Shown one piece after another: positions 8,465 to 16,864 of a stretch of DNA of 64,000 nt. Each line of letters begins with the position of its first letter. The first letter of the stretch is position 1. A program made the translations under genes and the position numbers. Source of the DNA: Massilia rhizosphaerae (lineage in GTDB: Bacteria > Pseudomonadota > Gammaproteobacteria > Burkholderiales > Burkholderiaceae_D); contig NZ_JADKYX010000003.1 of assembly GCF_016093545.1 (NCBI RefSeq), forward strand, positions 1-64,000, in the 5' to 3' direction. Below the pieces are notes generated by a model. It did no database searches. It was not told the DNA's origin and worked only from the letters and a program-made list of their open reading frames with translations.

Positions 8465-11400
8465 TCAAGCCAGGCCGATCGAAAAGTCCGACGTGCCGAT
8501 GACGGCGACGTTGCCCGCCACGTCCTGGATCGCGTTGCTGTTCTCCACCAGGTGGAACAATCCGGTGAGCGTGCCCAGGTTGAGTTCGAGCGTGTTCTGC
8601 ACGCCCTGCGCGTCCGCCGCGATGTCCCAGTTGTACACGACGTCCCACTCGTGGTGCGATTTGCCGACGCCCAGGCTGTCGAGCACGTCGATCGAACCGT
8701 TGGTCGCGAACACGACCTGTTCGCTGAACGTCAGGCTGTGCCAGTTCGCCGAGGACTTCGCGTACGACTGGCTCACCGCGATCGTCGGCGCCGTCGTGTC
8801 GACCGTGATCGCCAGCGGCGCGGAGGCGGCGCCGCGGTTGCCGGCCGCGTCCACCTGGCGCACGGTGAGCGTGTGCACGCCGTCCGCGAACGCCTTGTCG
8901 GCGCCGAGCGTGAACGTCCAGGCGCCGTCGTTGCCGACGTCCGTGCTGCCCAGCAGCGCGTCGCCTTCGTAGACTTCGATCTGGCCGCCTGCTTCCGTCG
9001 CGGTGCCGGTGAGGGTCGGCGTCGTGACCATCGTGATGCCGTCGGAGGACGAGACGCCCGTGTCGCTGGCGGCGTCCAGCAGCGGTGCGCCGGGCGCGCC
9101 CGGCGCGTTGGCGTCGATCGTGAACGTGTAGGGCGCCGACAGCTCGCGCGGCGTCACGTTGCCGCCGGCGTCGGTCAACTCCAGCGTGATCGTATGCTGG
9201 CCGCTCGCGAGGTCCCAGCCCGGCGCGAAATGCCAGACGCCGTCGCTGCCCGCGGTGGTGGTGCCGAGCGCGGTGCTGCCGTCCCACACGGTCACCTTGG
9301 TGCCGGCGCCCACGGTGCCCGTGAATCCGGGCTTCGTGAGGTTCGTGACGTTGTCGGTGGCGGACAGGCCGTTGTCGACGCCCGCGTCCAGCCGCGTCAC
9401 CGCGGCGCTCGCGCCGGAGATGGCGATCGTCAGCGGCTGCGACAGCGCGCCGGCGTTGTTCGCGTTGTCGAGCTGGACGGCCTTCACCGTGTACTGGCCG
9501 TCGAGGCCCAGCAGCACGGAATCGATGGTCCAGTTGCCGCTGCCGTCGGCCTGGCCGGAGGCGGCCAGCTTGTCGCCGACGTACAGGTCGATCTTGGCCC
9601 ACGCATCGGCGCCGCTGCCCGTGATGGTGGGGGCCACGATGCTCGTGACGTCGTCGCCGACGGTGCCGGTGTCGGACACGGACGCCAGTTGCGGCGCCGG
9701 CAGCGCGTTCGGCGCGTGCGCGTCGACCTGGATCGTGTGCGAGTAGCCGCCGGCGTCCGCCAGGTAGCCGAACGCGATGTGCGTCTGGTCGAGCAGGTGG
9801 CCGGCGCCGTCGGCGAAGTGGCCGGCCAGGTCGCTCCTGTTGGCGATGTCGAGACCGGCGACGTCCTGGTCGCCGGCCGCCACCGTGTATTCGAACACGG
9901 CGCTGCGGTGATCGTCGCTCATGTTCAGGAAGACCGCCTGGCTGCCGTTGTTGAGGAGCAGGACGGGCATGCCGTCGCCGGCCACGTTGACCGGCTCGCT
10001 GAACGACACGCGGATATCGATGGTCGAACCGATGCCGTAATAGCCGCCGGTACCCGCGGTCAGGCTCGTCGCGCTGGGCGGCGTCACGTCGACGTAGGTG
10101 CCGGCCGTGTGGAAGCCGATGCCGCTGTTCGCCACGCGGTTGCCGGCGAGGTCGGTCAGGGTGTAGGGCAGGTAGAGCGTGTAGTCGTTGCCCGTGCCGA
10201 GGTGCAGTTCGTCGGGCGTGAGCGTGATGGTCTTGCGGTCGCTCGAGAAGTTGGCGTCCGTCAGGTTGACGTAGGTGCTGCCGCCGTCGTGGTCGTAGAA
10301 CTGCAGGCCGCTGTAGTTGCCCTCGCCGACCGTCCAGTAGACGGCCTTGTCGAACGTGAGGACGAGGTTGCCCGCGACGTCGAACGCCGTGCTGCCGTCC
10401 GGCGACCCGGTCAGGTTCGGGGCCGTCAGGTCGAGCGTGAACTGCTTCGACTGCGTGGCGCTGGCGTGGCCGGCGTCGTCGACGATGGTCGCGGTGTACG
10501 TGTGGGCGCCCTCGGCCAGGTAGCCTTCGTTCGCGTAATACCAGTACGTCATGCCGTTGCTCGGCGTTTCCACGTACAGGCCGTACGGATCCACGGCCTG
10601 GCCGTCGAGCGTAACCTCCAGGTGCTGGTTGTCGGCCAGCGTGCCGACGAAATAACCCGCCACGAACGCCGGACCGGCGTTCGTGATGCCGTCGGTCGCG
10701 GACGGACCTTCGTCGCTGATGGCGATGCTGGACACATACGCCGCCACCGTCGTGTCGAACGTGTAGTTGCCCGAAACGGCCGTGCCGCTGCCCGCGTTGC
10801 CGAACATGTCGTGCACCCTGCTCAGGTCCACGGTGACGGCGTTGGTGTCGGCGACGATGCCGGCATCGGCCGCGGACAAGGTCGCGTACCACGTCAGGTT
10901 GTCGTCCGAATGGTGCAGGTCGGCGATCTTGGCGTGCGGCGCGGCGAGGGCGGTGGCGTCCAGTGCCGACACGGCGGCCGAAAAGTGGATCGCGACGCCG
11001 ACCGTGCCGCCCGTGACCAGCGCGGTGGCGCGGTCCAGGCTGACGGTGGCCATCAGCGGATCCGTGTCCACGTCGTAGTGCGACAGCGACGAGGCCGTGC
11101 CCACGCCCGCGTTGCCGGCCGCGTCGTGCACCTGTGTCAGGTCCACGCCCAGCAGGTTGCCCGTGCTGCTCGCGGCGCCGTCCGCGGCCGTCAGGGTGCC
11201 GGTCCAGGTCTTGCCGCCGTCCAGCGTCGAAAGGACGCTCACGCTCGCGTGCGGGGCCTGCAGCGCGGCCGCCGTCAGGCCGCTCACGCTTTCCGAGAAC
11301 GTGATCGTGAAGCCGACGCCGTACGCCGGACCGATCGTCGTGCCGTCGAACAGGATGTCGAGCACGGTGGGCGGCGTGGTGTCCCCCGGCGCCACGGCGC

Positions 11401-13675
11401 CGGCCGTGACGGTGCCGCTGCCCTGGTTGCCCAAGGCATCGTGCACCTGCGTGAGATCGAGGGTGACGGCATTGCTGCCGCCGACGACGAGCGGTGTCGA
11501 CGTCGCGGTCCACGTCAGGTAGTCGGCCGAGTGCTGCAGGTTCGTGAGCGTCGCGTCCGGCGCCAGCAGGGCGGCCGCCGTCAGGTCCGTCACGGCTTCG
11601 GAAAACTGGATCGTCAGGCTGGTGCCGTCCAGCGCCGCCGTGGCGCCCGGGCCCACCGTGTCGACCGCGTACGTGCCGCTCGCGCCGAAGCCGCTGCCGG
11701 TGTTGCCGGCCAGGTCCTGCACTTTGCTGAGATCGAGGCCGACGGTGTTGCCGTCCCACGTGCCGCTGCCGTCCGCCGTCAACGTCGCCGTCCAGGTCTT
11801 GCCGCCGTCGCTCGTCGCGATACCGGAGACTTGCGCGTGCGGCGCGACGATCGCGGCCAGCGGCAGGTCCTGGAGGCTCTCCGCGAACGTGAACGTCGCG
11901 TGGATGCCGTGGGCGCTGCCCAGCGCGGCGCCGTCGAGGGCGATCGCGACCGCGTTCGGGCCTTGCGTGTCGACGCCGTAGTTGGCGGAGAACGTGCTGC
12001 CGCTGCCGGCATTGCCCGCCGCGTCGTGCACCTGCGCGAGGTCGAGGCCGACGACGTTGCTCGTGGCGGTCACGCCGTCCAGCGGGGTGAGCGTCGCCGT
12101 CCACGTGAGGTAATCGGCCGAGTGCTGCAGGTTGGTGAGCAGCGCGTTCGGGGCGCGCAGCGCGGCCGGCGTCAGGTCCGTCACGGCTTCGCTGAAATGC
12201 AGCGTGAGCCCCAGGCTGCCGCCGGTGTGCATGGCGGTGCCGTTCAGTTCCAGCGTGGCGGCCGGCCCTTGCGTGTCGACCGTGTACGGGCCGCTTTGGA
12301 CCATGCCGCTGCCGGGATTGCCGGCCAGGTCCACCAGCTTGGTGAGATCGACGCCGACGGTGTTGCCGATCCACGTGCCGCTGTCGTTGGCCGTCAGCGT
12401 CGCCGTCCAGGTCTTGCCGCCGTCGCTGGTGGCGATGTCGGACACCGTCGCATGCGGCGCGGTGATCGCGGAGAACGGCAGGTCGTGCACGCTTTCCGCG
12501 AACGTGAACGTGGCGTGGACGGCCTTGCCCTTCGCGAGCGTCGCGCCGTCGAGGGCGATCGCCACCGCGGCGGGGCCCTGCGTGTCGACCGTGTACGCGG
12601 CCGACACGGCGCTGCCGCTGCCCGCGTTGCCGGCCAGGTCGTGGACCTGGGCCAGGTCGACGGCGAGCACGTTGCCGTCCGCCGTCGTGGCGGCGGTGCC
12701 GCCGAGGGTCGCGAGCCAGGTGATGCCGCCGTCCGTCGTGTGCAGGTTCGACACCGTCGCGTGGCCGGCGCTCAGCGCCGCCTCGGTCAGGCCCGTGACG
12801 GCTTCGGAAAACTGGATGGTCGCGACCGCGTCGCGGCCGGCCGCCACGGTCGTGGTGTCCAGCGTGACGGTGGCCGTGGGCGCCTGCGTGTCGACCGCGT
12901 AGCTGGCCAGGTTGCTCGTGCCGCTGCCGTGGTTGCCGGCCAGGTCGGCAATCCTGGTCATGTCGAGGGTCAGGATGTTGCCGGTGGCCGTCGTGGCGTC
13001 CGCCGGCGCCGTGAGGGTCGCGTGCCAGGTGATGCCGCCGTCGGCCGTCGTCAGGCCGGCGACGCCCGCGTGCGGCGCGGCCAGGGCATCCGCCGGCAGG
13101 TTCGCCACGGCCTCCGAGAACGTGATGGTGACGGCGATGCTGCCGCCCGCCTTGAGGACCCCGCCGTCCGTGGCGACTTCGACGAGCGTCGGACCTTGCG
13201 TGTCCGGCGCGGCCGGCGTCGTGAACGTCAGCAGCGACGTGGAGCGCACGCCGCCGAACGCCACGTGGCTGGTCGACTGCAGCACGTCCGCGCCCATCAC
13301 CACGCTGTACGTGTGGCCTGCCAGCAGACCGGTGACGTTCAGCTTGACCTCGTTGCTATTGATGACGAGGCTCGACGCGGACATCGTATGGGTGTCGGTC
13401 GCCCCGACCACGCGCAGGGTGGGCTGACCCGTCGCGCGGTCGATCACCGTCTGCACGGCGCCGTCCGTGACGATGACCGTGCCGCTGCCGGCCGCCATCG
13501 TCGTATTGAAGTCCAGGGCGATGCTCATGCTGCCCGCCGTGCCGGACGGCAAGGCGGGCGATATGAGCTTCGGAGGCGTGGGGTCGGTCGTGGCGGGGGC
13601 GGTGGTCTGAGTGGACATGATTGGTCGCGGGCGTTTTTTTGATGCCGTGAGGAAAAGATTCCACACGGAAAGCAT
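8465..13675 (-). CDS. Giant Ig-like repeat protein, putative surface adhesin
   Basis: This 1736-aa protein is almost wholly Ig-like repeats, many joined by DTQGP or DTTPP linkers. Order: an SbsA-like domain (about 32-155), eight repeats of 90-105 aa with FSEAV and DLAGNxGSG signatures (about 160-960), an Ig-like domain, a second SbsA-like domain, another unit, three BIG-type repeats with ASDTGxSxxD motifs, and a C-terminal FSEQV domain. No signal peptide, membrane anchor or GGxGxD calcium repeats were seen, so the export route is unknown; type I secretion is possible. ATG 13675 is the first in-frame start. ATG 13618 gives MSTQTTAP but has no ribosome site. No secretion genes are nearby. Confidence 0.85.
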   Translation of the reverse strand: MLSVWNLFLTASKKRPRPIMSTQTTAPATTDPTPPKLISPALPSGTAGSMSIALDFNTTMAAGSGTVIVTDGAVQTVIDRATGQPTLRVVGATDTHTMSASSLVINSNEVKLNVTGLLAGHTYSVVMGADVLQSTSHVAFGGVRSTSLLTFTTPAAPDTQGPTLVEVATDGGVLKAGGSIAVTITFSEAVANLPADALAAPHAGVAGLTTADGGITWHATLTAPADATTATGNILTLDMTRIADLAGNHGSGTSNLASYAVDTQAPTATVTLDTTTVAAGRDAVATIQFSEAVTGLTEAALSAGHATVSNLHTTDGGITWLATLGGTAATTADGNVLAVDLAQVHDLAGNAGSGSAVSAAYTVDTQGPAAVAIALDGATLAKGKAVHATFTFAESVHDLPFSAITAPHATVSDIATSDGGKTWTATLTANDSGTWIGNTVGVDLTKLVDLAGNPGSGMVQSGPYTVDTQGPAATLELNGTAMHTGGSLGLTLHFSEAVTDLTPAALRAPNALLTNLQHSADYLTWTATLTPLDGVTATSNVVGLDLAQVHDAAGNAGSGSTFSANYGVDTQGPNAVAIALDGAALGSAHGIHATFTFAESLQDLPLAAIVAPHAQVSGIATSDGGKTWTATLTADGSGTWDGNTVGLDLSKVQDLAGNTGSGFGASGTYAVDTVGPGATAALDGTSLTIQFSEAVTDLTAAALLAPDATLTNLQHSADYLTWTATSTPLVVGGSNAVTLDLTQVHDALGNQGSGTVTAGAVAPGDTTPPTVLDILFDGTTIGPAYGVGFTITFSESVSGLTAAALQAPHASVSVLSTLDGGKTWTGTLTAADGAASSTGNLLGVDLTQVHDAAGNAGVGTASSLSHYDVDTDPLMATVSLDRATALVTGGTVGVAIHFSAAVSALDATALAAPHAKIADLHHSDDNLTWYATLSAADAGIVADTNAVTVDLSRVHDMFGNAGSGTAVSGNYTFDTTVAAYVSSIAISDEGPSATDGITNAGPAFVAGYFVGTLADNQHLEVTLDGQAVDPYGLYVETPSNGMTYWYYANEGYLAEGAHTYTATIVDDAGHASATQSKQFTLDLTAPNLTGSPDGSTAFDVAGNLVLTFDKAVYWTVGEGNYSGLQFYDHDGGSTYVNLTDANFSSDRKTITLTPDELHLGTGNDYTLYLPYTLTDLAGNRVANSGIGFHTAGTYVDVTPPSATSLTAGTGGYYGIGSTIDIRVSFSEPVNVAGDGMPVLLLNNGSQAVFLNMSDDHRSAVFEYTVAAGDQDVAGLDIANRSDLAGHFADGAGHLLDQTHIAFGYLADAGGYSHTIQVDAHAPNALPAPQLASVSDTGTVGDDVTSIVAPTITGSGADAWAKIDLYVGDKLAASGQADGSGNWTIDSVLLGLDGQYTVKAVQLDNANNAGALSQPLTIAISGASAAVTRLDAGVDNGLSATDNVTNLTKPGFTGTVGAGTKVTVWDGSTALGTTTAGSDGVWHFAPGWDLASGQHTITLELTDAGGNVTPRELSAPYTFTIDANAPGAPGAPLLDAASDTGVSSSDGITMVTTPTLTGTATEAGGQIEVYEGDALLGSTDVGNDGAWTFTLGADKAFADGVHTLTVRQVDAAGNRGAASAPLAITVDTTAPTIAVSQSYAKSSANWHSLTFSEQVVFATNGSIDVLDSLGVGKSHHEWDVVYNWDIAADAQGVQNTLELNLGTLTGLFHLVENSNAIQDVAGNVAVIGTSDFSIGLA

Positions 13676-13708
13676 TAGCGAACGATCATATCAACAAACC
13701 ACCTCCTT
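13675..13708 (-). promoter_or_regulatory. Strong Shine–Dalgarno and four-codon leader frame before the Ig-repeat gene
   Basis: On the minus strand AAGGAGGT (13708-13701) is nearly a full anti-16S match. Eleven nt later comes ATG ATC GTT CGC TAA (13689-13675), a four-codon frame whose stop overlaps the ATG of the giant gene as TAATG. The gene's own ATG is about 25 nt from this site, too far for direct use. Translation by re-initiation is therefore plausible. This is inference from spacing only. Confidence 0.5.
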
Positions 13709-13754
13709 GTTGTCTCGAAAGTGCGTAAGTTGATGTTTTTACGACATTCTCATC

Positions 13755-13787
13755 GATAAATCCCCCACCGGGGAGGGGCGATTTATC
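13755..13787 (-). terminator. Hairpin overlapping the xthA stop
   Basis: GATAAATC (13755-13762) and GATTTATC (13780-13787) are perfect arms, with CCCC and GGGG runs pairing inside. It overlaps the xthA stop codon and lies between xthA and the next minus-strand gene, so it may terminate or attenuate xthA transcription. There is no strong U-run after it on the minus strand. Confidence 0.45.
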
Positions 13788-14556
13788 AGGTTTTGTAATC
13801 GATGATCAACGGCGCATGATCCGAGAACCGCTCGTCCTTGTAGATCGAGACGGCGTGCGCCCTGGCGGCGATGCCCGGGGTGGCGACGTGGTAATCGATG
13901 CGCCACCCGACGTTCTTCGCCCACGCCTGCCCGCGGTTGCTCCACCACGTGTATTGCTCGGGGCGCTGGTCGATGCCGCGGTGGACGTCCACGAGGCCGA
14001 GTTCGTCGAAGATGCGCGTCATCCAGGCGCGCTCCTCCGGCAGGAAGCCCGAATTCTTCAGGTTGCCCTTCCAGTTTTTCAGGTCGATTTCCTTGTGCGC
14101 GATGTTCCAGTCGCCGCAGATGACGATCTCGCGGCCCTCGGCCTTCAATGCCTGCAGGTGCGGCAGGAACACGTCCATGAAGCGGAACTTGGCTTCCTGG
14201 CGTTCCGGCGAGGACGAACCGGACGGGCAGTACACGGAAATGACGGTCAGGTTGCCCACGTCGGCGCGGGTGTAGCGGCCTTCGTTGTCGAATTCGGGGC
14301 AGCCGAAGCCTGTCCTGACGGCGTCCGGCTTGGTGCGGCTGTAGACGCCGGTGCCCGAGTACCCCTTTTTCTCGGCATAGTGGAAATGGCCGTGGTAGCC
14401 GTGCGGCGCGAGGAATTCCTCGGTCATGTCGACCTGCTGGGCCTTCAGCTCCTGGACGCAGATGAAATCGGCGTTCTGGCCGGCCATCCAGTTGAAGAAG
14501 CCTTTCTTGTGGGCGGAACGGATGCCGTTCAAATTGGCGGAGATGATTCTTGGCAT
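13786..14556 (-). CDS. xthA: Exodeoxyribonuclease III
   Basis: This 256-aa AP endonuclease and 3'-5' exonuclease of base-excision repair has the family length. Motifs: N-terminal MPRIISANLNGIRSAHKKGF, the metal-binding glutamate in CVQELKAQ, GDWNIAHKEIDLKNW, and the catalytic FSDHAPLIIDY near the end. It is transcribed away from the MEDS/pyrE frame, with short spacing between their starts. Confidence 0.96.
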   Translation of the reverse strand: MPRIISANLNGIRSAHKKGFFNWMAGQNADFICVQELKAQQVDMTEEFLAPHGYHGHFHYAEKKGYSGTGVYSRTKPDAVRTGFGCPEFDNEGRYTRADVGNLTVISVYCPSGSSSPERQEAKFRFMDVFLPHLQALKAEGREIVICGDWNIAHKEIDLKNWKGNLKNSGFLPEERAWMTRIFDELGLVDVHRGIDQRPEQYTWWSNRGQAWAKNVGWRIDYHVATPGIAARAHAVSIYKDERFSDHAPLIIDYKT

Positions 14557-14746
14557 AATGAAAGCGGTAGGGTGGAGCGAGGCGACAGTGTAGCGCGTTT
14601 TGATTCATATCAACACCATTACGACCTGGCCGGATGTCGCCGTTTTGATGGCTAGAATGGCACTTTTGAAATATTTCTGTGCGCGACGTCAACATTATTC
14701 CGGTCGATATGACGGCGCCGCTTCCGCTCACCCACCAGGGGCCTAC

Positions 14747-16603
14747 GTGCTGATCAAGACCGACGACCTGTTGTCCGGCAAACATGGCAAGACCGGACAT
14801 TTCGTCCGTTTTTACGACGACAGCGACACGCTGCTCGACGAGGTCGCGTCCTTCCTCGAACGGGCATTGCGGGCGCGCGGCCGCGGCATCGTGATCGCCA
14901 CCGGGGCGCATACGGACGCGCTGCGCCGGCGCCTGGACGAGCTGGCGCGCGCGGAAGGGCGTGCGCCGCCGCCGTCCTCGGACATCGCGTGGCTCGACGC
15001 CGAAACGACGCTGACCCGCCTGATGGCCGGCGGCTGGCCGGACCGGGCGCGTTTCGAATACGAGATCGGACGCGTTGTGGCCGAGGCGTGCGCCGGTGGC
15101 ACACCCGTGCATGCGTTCGGCGAACTGGTCGCGCTGCTGTGCGCGCGCGGCCGCTACGACGCGGCCCTGCACCTGGAGCGGCTGTGGAACGAGCTGGCGC
15201 GCAAGCTCGATTTTTCGCTGTTCTGCGCCTATCCATGGACCCTGTTCCCGGCGGCCGACGCGGCGCACGCGTTCCGCCAGGTGTGCGCGGAGCACGACCA
15301 CGCCTGCGCGGACGCCGCCGCGCCGCTGCCGCCCGGGCAGCCGGTCGACATCAACCTGGTCCGGCTGGAGCAGAAAGTGCATGCGCTGCAGGCGGAAGCG
15401 GCGCGGCGCCGGCAGGCGGAACGGGACTTGCACCAGCGCGAGCGCGAGTTTGCCGATTTCGTGGAGAGCGCGGCCGAGGGCCTGCACCAGGTCGGCCCCG
15501 ACGGCACCATCCTGTGGGCCAACAAGGCCGAGCTGCAGATGCTCGGCTACCGCTGGGAGGAATACGTCGGGCACCACGTCGCCCGCTTTCACGCCGACGC
15601 GGCCGTCGCCGACGTCATCATGGGCAGGCTGGTGGCCGGGGAAACCGTGGTCGACCAGCCGGCGCGCCTGCGCTGCAAGGACGGCTCGATCCGCCATGTC
15701 GTCATCCGTTCCAACGCCTGTTTCGAGGACGGTCGCCTGCGCTACACCCGCTGTTTCACGCGCGACGCCACCGAGTACGTATTCCTCGCCATGCTCGGCC
15801 GGGCGCTCGATGCCGCGCTGGCGGCCGTGGGAACGCCGCGCGCCGAACGCCGGCTGCGGCGCGTGGCGCGGCTGGTGGACGGCCGGCTGCGCGGGCGCGC
15901 ACGGGGCGGATTACAATACCGGTTTTTACCGTTCGAGGGTCGTGTCGTGGACAATCTGCGCCAACAGTTCATTGCGTTTTCAGTCGAAGCCGAAGTCTTG
16001 AAGTTCGGCCAATTCACCACCAAGGCGGGCCGCCAGTCGCCGTATTTCTTCAACGCCGGCCTGTTCCACGACGGCGCCACACTCGGCAAGCTGGCCGAGT
16101 TCTACGCCCAGACGCTGCTCGATTCCGGCCTCGAATTCGATATGCTGTTCGGCCCCGCCTACAAGGGCATCACGCTCGCCTCCGCGACCGCCGTGGCGCT
16201 GGCCGCCAAGGGCCGCAACACGTCGTTCGCCTACAACCGCAAGGAAGCCAAGGACCATGGCGAAGGCGGCACCATCGTCGGCGCCAGGCTGGCCGGCCGC
16301 GTCGTCATCATCGACGACGTGATCTCGGCGGGAACGTCGGTGCGCGAATCCGTCGCGATGATCCGCGCCGCCGGCGCCGAGCCGGCCGCCGTGCTGATCG
16401 CGCTCGACCGCATGGAACGCGGCGGCAAGGACGGCGTGCTGTCGCCGCTGTCGGCCGTGCAGGAAGTCAGCCAGACCTACGGCATCCCCGTGATCTCGAT
16501 CGCCAGCCTGGCCGACCTGTTCGGCTACCTGGAAGCCGATCCGAAGCTGGCCCAGTACAAGGACGCCGTGGCGGCGTATCGCCGGCAATACGGCGTGGCC
16601 TGA
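14747..16603 (+). CDS. MEDS–PAS sensor module open in frame into PyrE
   Basis: A 618-codon open frame from GTG 14747 (AGGGG 6 nt upstream; the frame is open back to 14600). Residues 13-165 match the MEDS (DcmR-like sensory) domain, starting TGHFVRFYDDSDTLLDEVAS. About 175-225 is a charged helical linker and about 230-345 a PAS domain (FVESAAEGLHQVGPDGTILW). No kinase, GGDEF or output domain follows. After an Arg-rich linker the frame runs without a stop into orotate phosphoribosyltransferase at residue 401. Either it makes a sensor–PyrE fusion, or the sensor gene lost its own end and pyrE starts internally at 15947. A second initiation seems more likely because the junction carries a TACAAT box and a GTG with an upstream GAGGG. 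Confidence 0.55.
   Translation: MLIKTDDLLSGKHGKTGHFVRFYDDSDTLLDEVASFLERALRARGRGIVIATGAHTDALRRRLDELARAEGRAPPPSSDIAWLDAETTLTRLMAGGWPDRARFEYEIGRVVAEACAGGTPVHAFGELVALLCARGRYDAALHLERLWNELARKLDFSLFCAYPWTLFPAADAAHAFRQVCAEHDHACADAAAPLPPGQPVDINLVRLEQKVHALQAEAARRRQAERDLHQREREFADFVESAAEGLHQVGPDGTILWANKAELQMLGYRWEEYVGHHVARFHADAAVADVIMGRLVAGETVVDQPARLRCKDGSIRHVVIRSNACFEDGRLRYTRCFTRDATEYVFLAMLGRALDAALAAVGTPRAERRLRRVARLVDGRLRGRARGGLQYRFLPFEGRVVDNLRQQFIAFSVEAEVLKFGQFTTKAGRQSPYFFNAGLFHDGATLGKLAEFYAQTLLDSGLEFDMLFGPAYKGITLASATAVALAAKGRNTSFAYNRKEAKDHGEGGTIVGARLAGRVVIIDDVISAGTSVRESVAMIRAAGAEPAAVLIALDRMERGGKDGVLSPLSAVQEVSQTYGIPVISIASLADLFGYLEADPKLAQYKDAVAAYRRQYGVA
15947..16603 (+). CDS. pyrE: Orotate phosphoribosyltransferase
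   Basis: This 218-aa enzyme transfers ribose phosphate from PRPP to orotate in de novo pyrimidine synthesis. The start is GTG 15947, giving (M)DNLRQQFIAFSVEAEVLKFG, which matches the family N-terminus and length. GAGGG lies 7 nt upstream. KAGRQSPYFFNAGLF and the PRPP motif VVIIDDVISAGTSVRES are intact. A TACAAT hexamer (15912-15917) could be a -10 box, but no good -35 was seen. The same frame is open upstream through a MEDS/PAS module. Confidence 0.93.
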   Translation: MDNLRQQFIAFSVEAEVLKFGQFTTKAGRQSPYFFNAGLFHDGATLGKLAEFYAQTLLDSGLEFDMLFGPAYKGITLASATAVALAAKGRNTSFAYNRKEAKDHGEGGTIVGARLAGRVVIIDDVISAGTSVRESVAMIRAAGAEPAAVLIALDRMERGGKDGVLSPLSAVQEVSQTYGIPVISIASLADLFGYLEADPKLAQYKDAVAAYRRQYGVA

Positions 16604-16621
16604 CACCGCGCGGCGGTCGTC

Positions 16622-16864
16622 ATGCTGAACAAATTCGCACGGGGCCTTCTCACCGTCATCCTGAGCGTGATGCTGGTGGGCTTCGGCGTCTGCGGCGCCT
16701 ATGGGACCTTCGGCGGCCTGGCCGGCGTGTTCGGTCCGCGGGGAGAGGGCAGTGATTTCGCTCCGATGCTGATCGGGTTCGGCCTCGTCGGACTCGGCAT
16801 CGCCTGGATCTGCTGGCTGGCGGTCGCCGACCTGTGGCGCAAGCGCCCGCCGGGCGATCGATGA
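16622..16864 (+). CDS. Small two-helix membrane protein
   Basis: This 80-aa protein is of unrecognised family. Two hydrophobic segments are visible (about residues 8-30 and 48-68), the first glycine-rich, ending in a basic cytoplasmic-looking tail WRKRPPGDR. It starts 18 nt after pyrE. Its stop overlaps the ATG of the Lgt-like gene (ATGA), so the two are translationally coupled. It may be an accessory membrane subunit of the Lgt-like and radical SAM proteins; that is inference from gene order. Confidence 0.7.
   Translation: MLNKFARGLLTVILSVMLVGFGVCGAYGTFGGLAGVFGPRGEGSDFAPMLIGFGLVGLGIAWICWLAVADLWRKRPPGDR

Noticed and set aside
8301..12374. 1357-aa minus-strand frame overlapping the Ig-repeat gene in another register
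   Set aside because: It gives Arg/His/Gly-rich sequence with no family resemblance and runs into the pseudouridine synthase gene. It is a frame shadow.
8552..13642. 1696-aa open frame on the plus strand opposite the Ig-repeat gene
   Set aside because: It is antisense to a clearly repeated Ig-like protein. Its translation is Arg/Val/Gly/His-rich low-complexity sequence without domains, as expected when GC-rich codons are read on the other strand.
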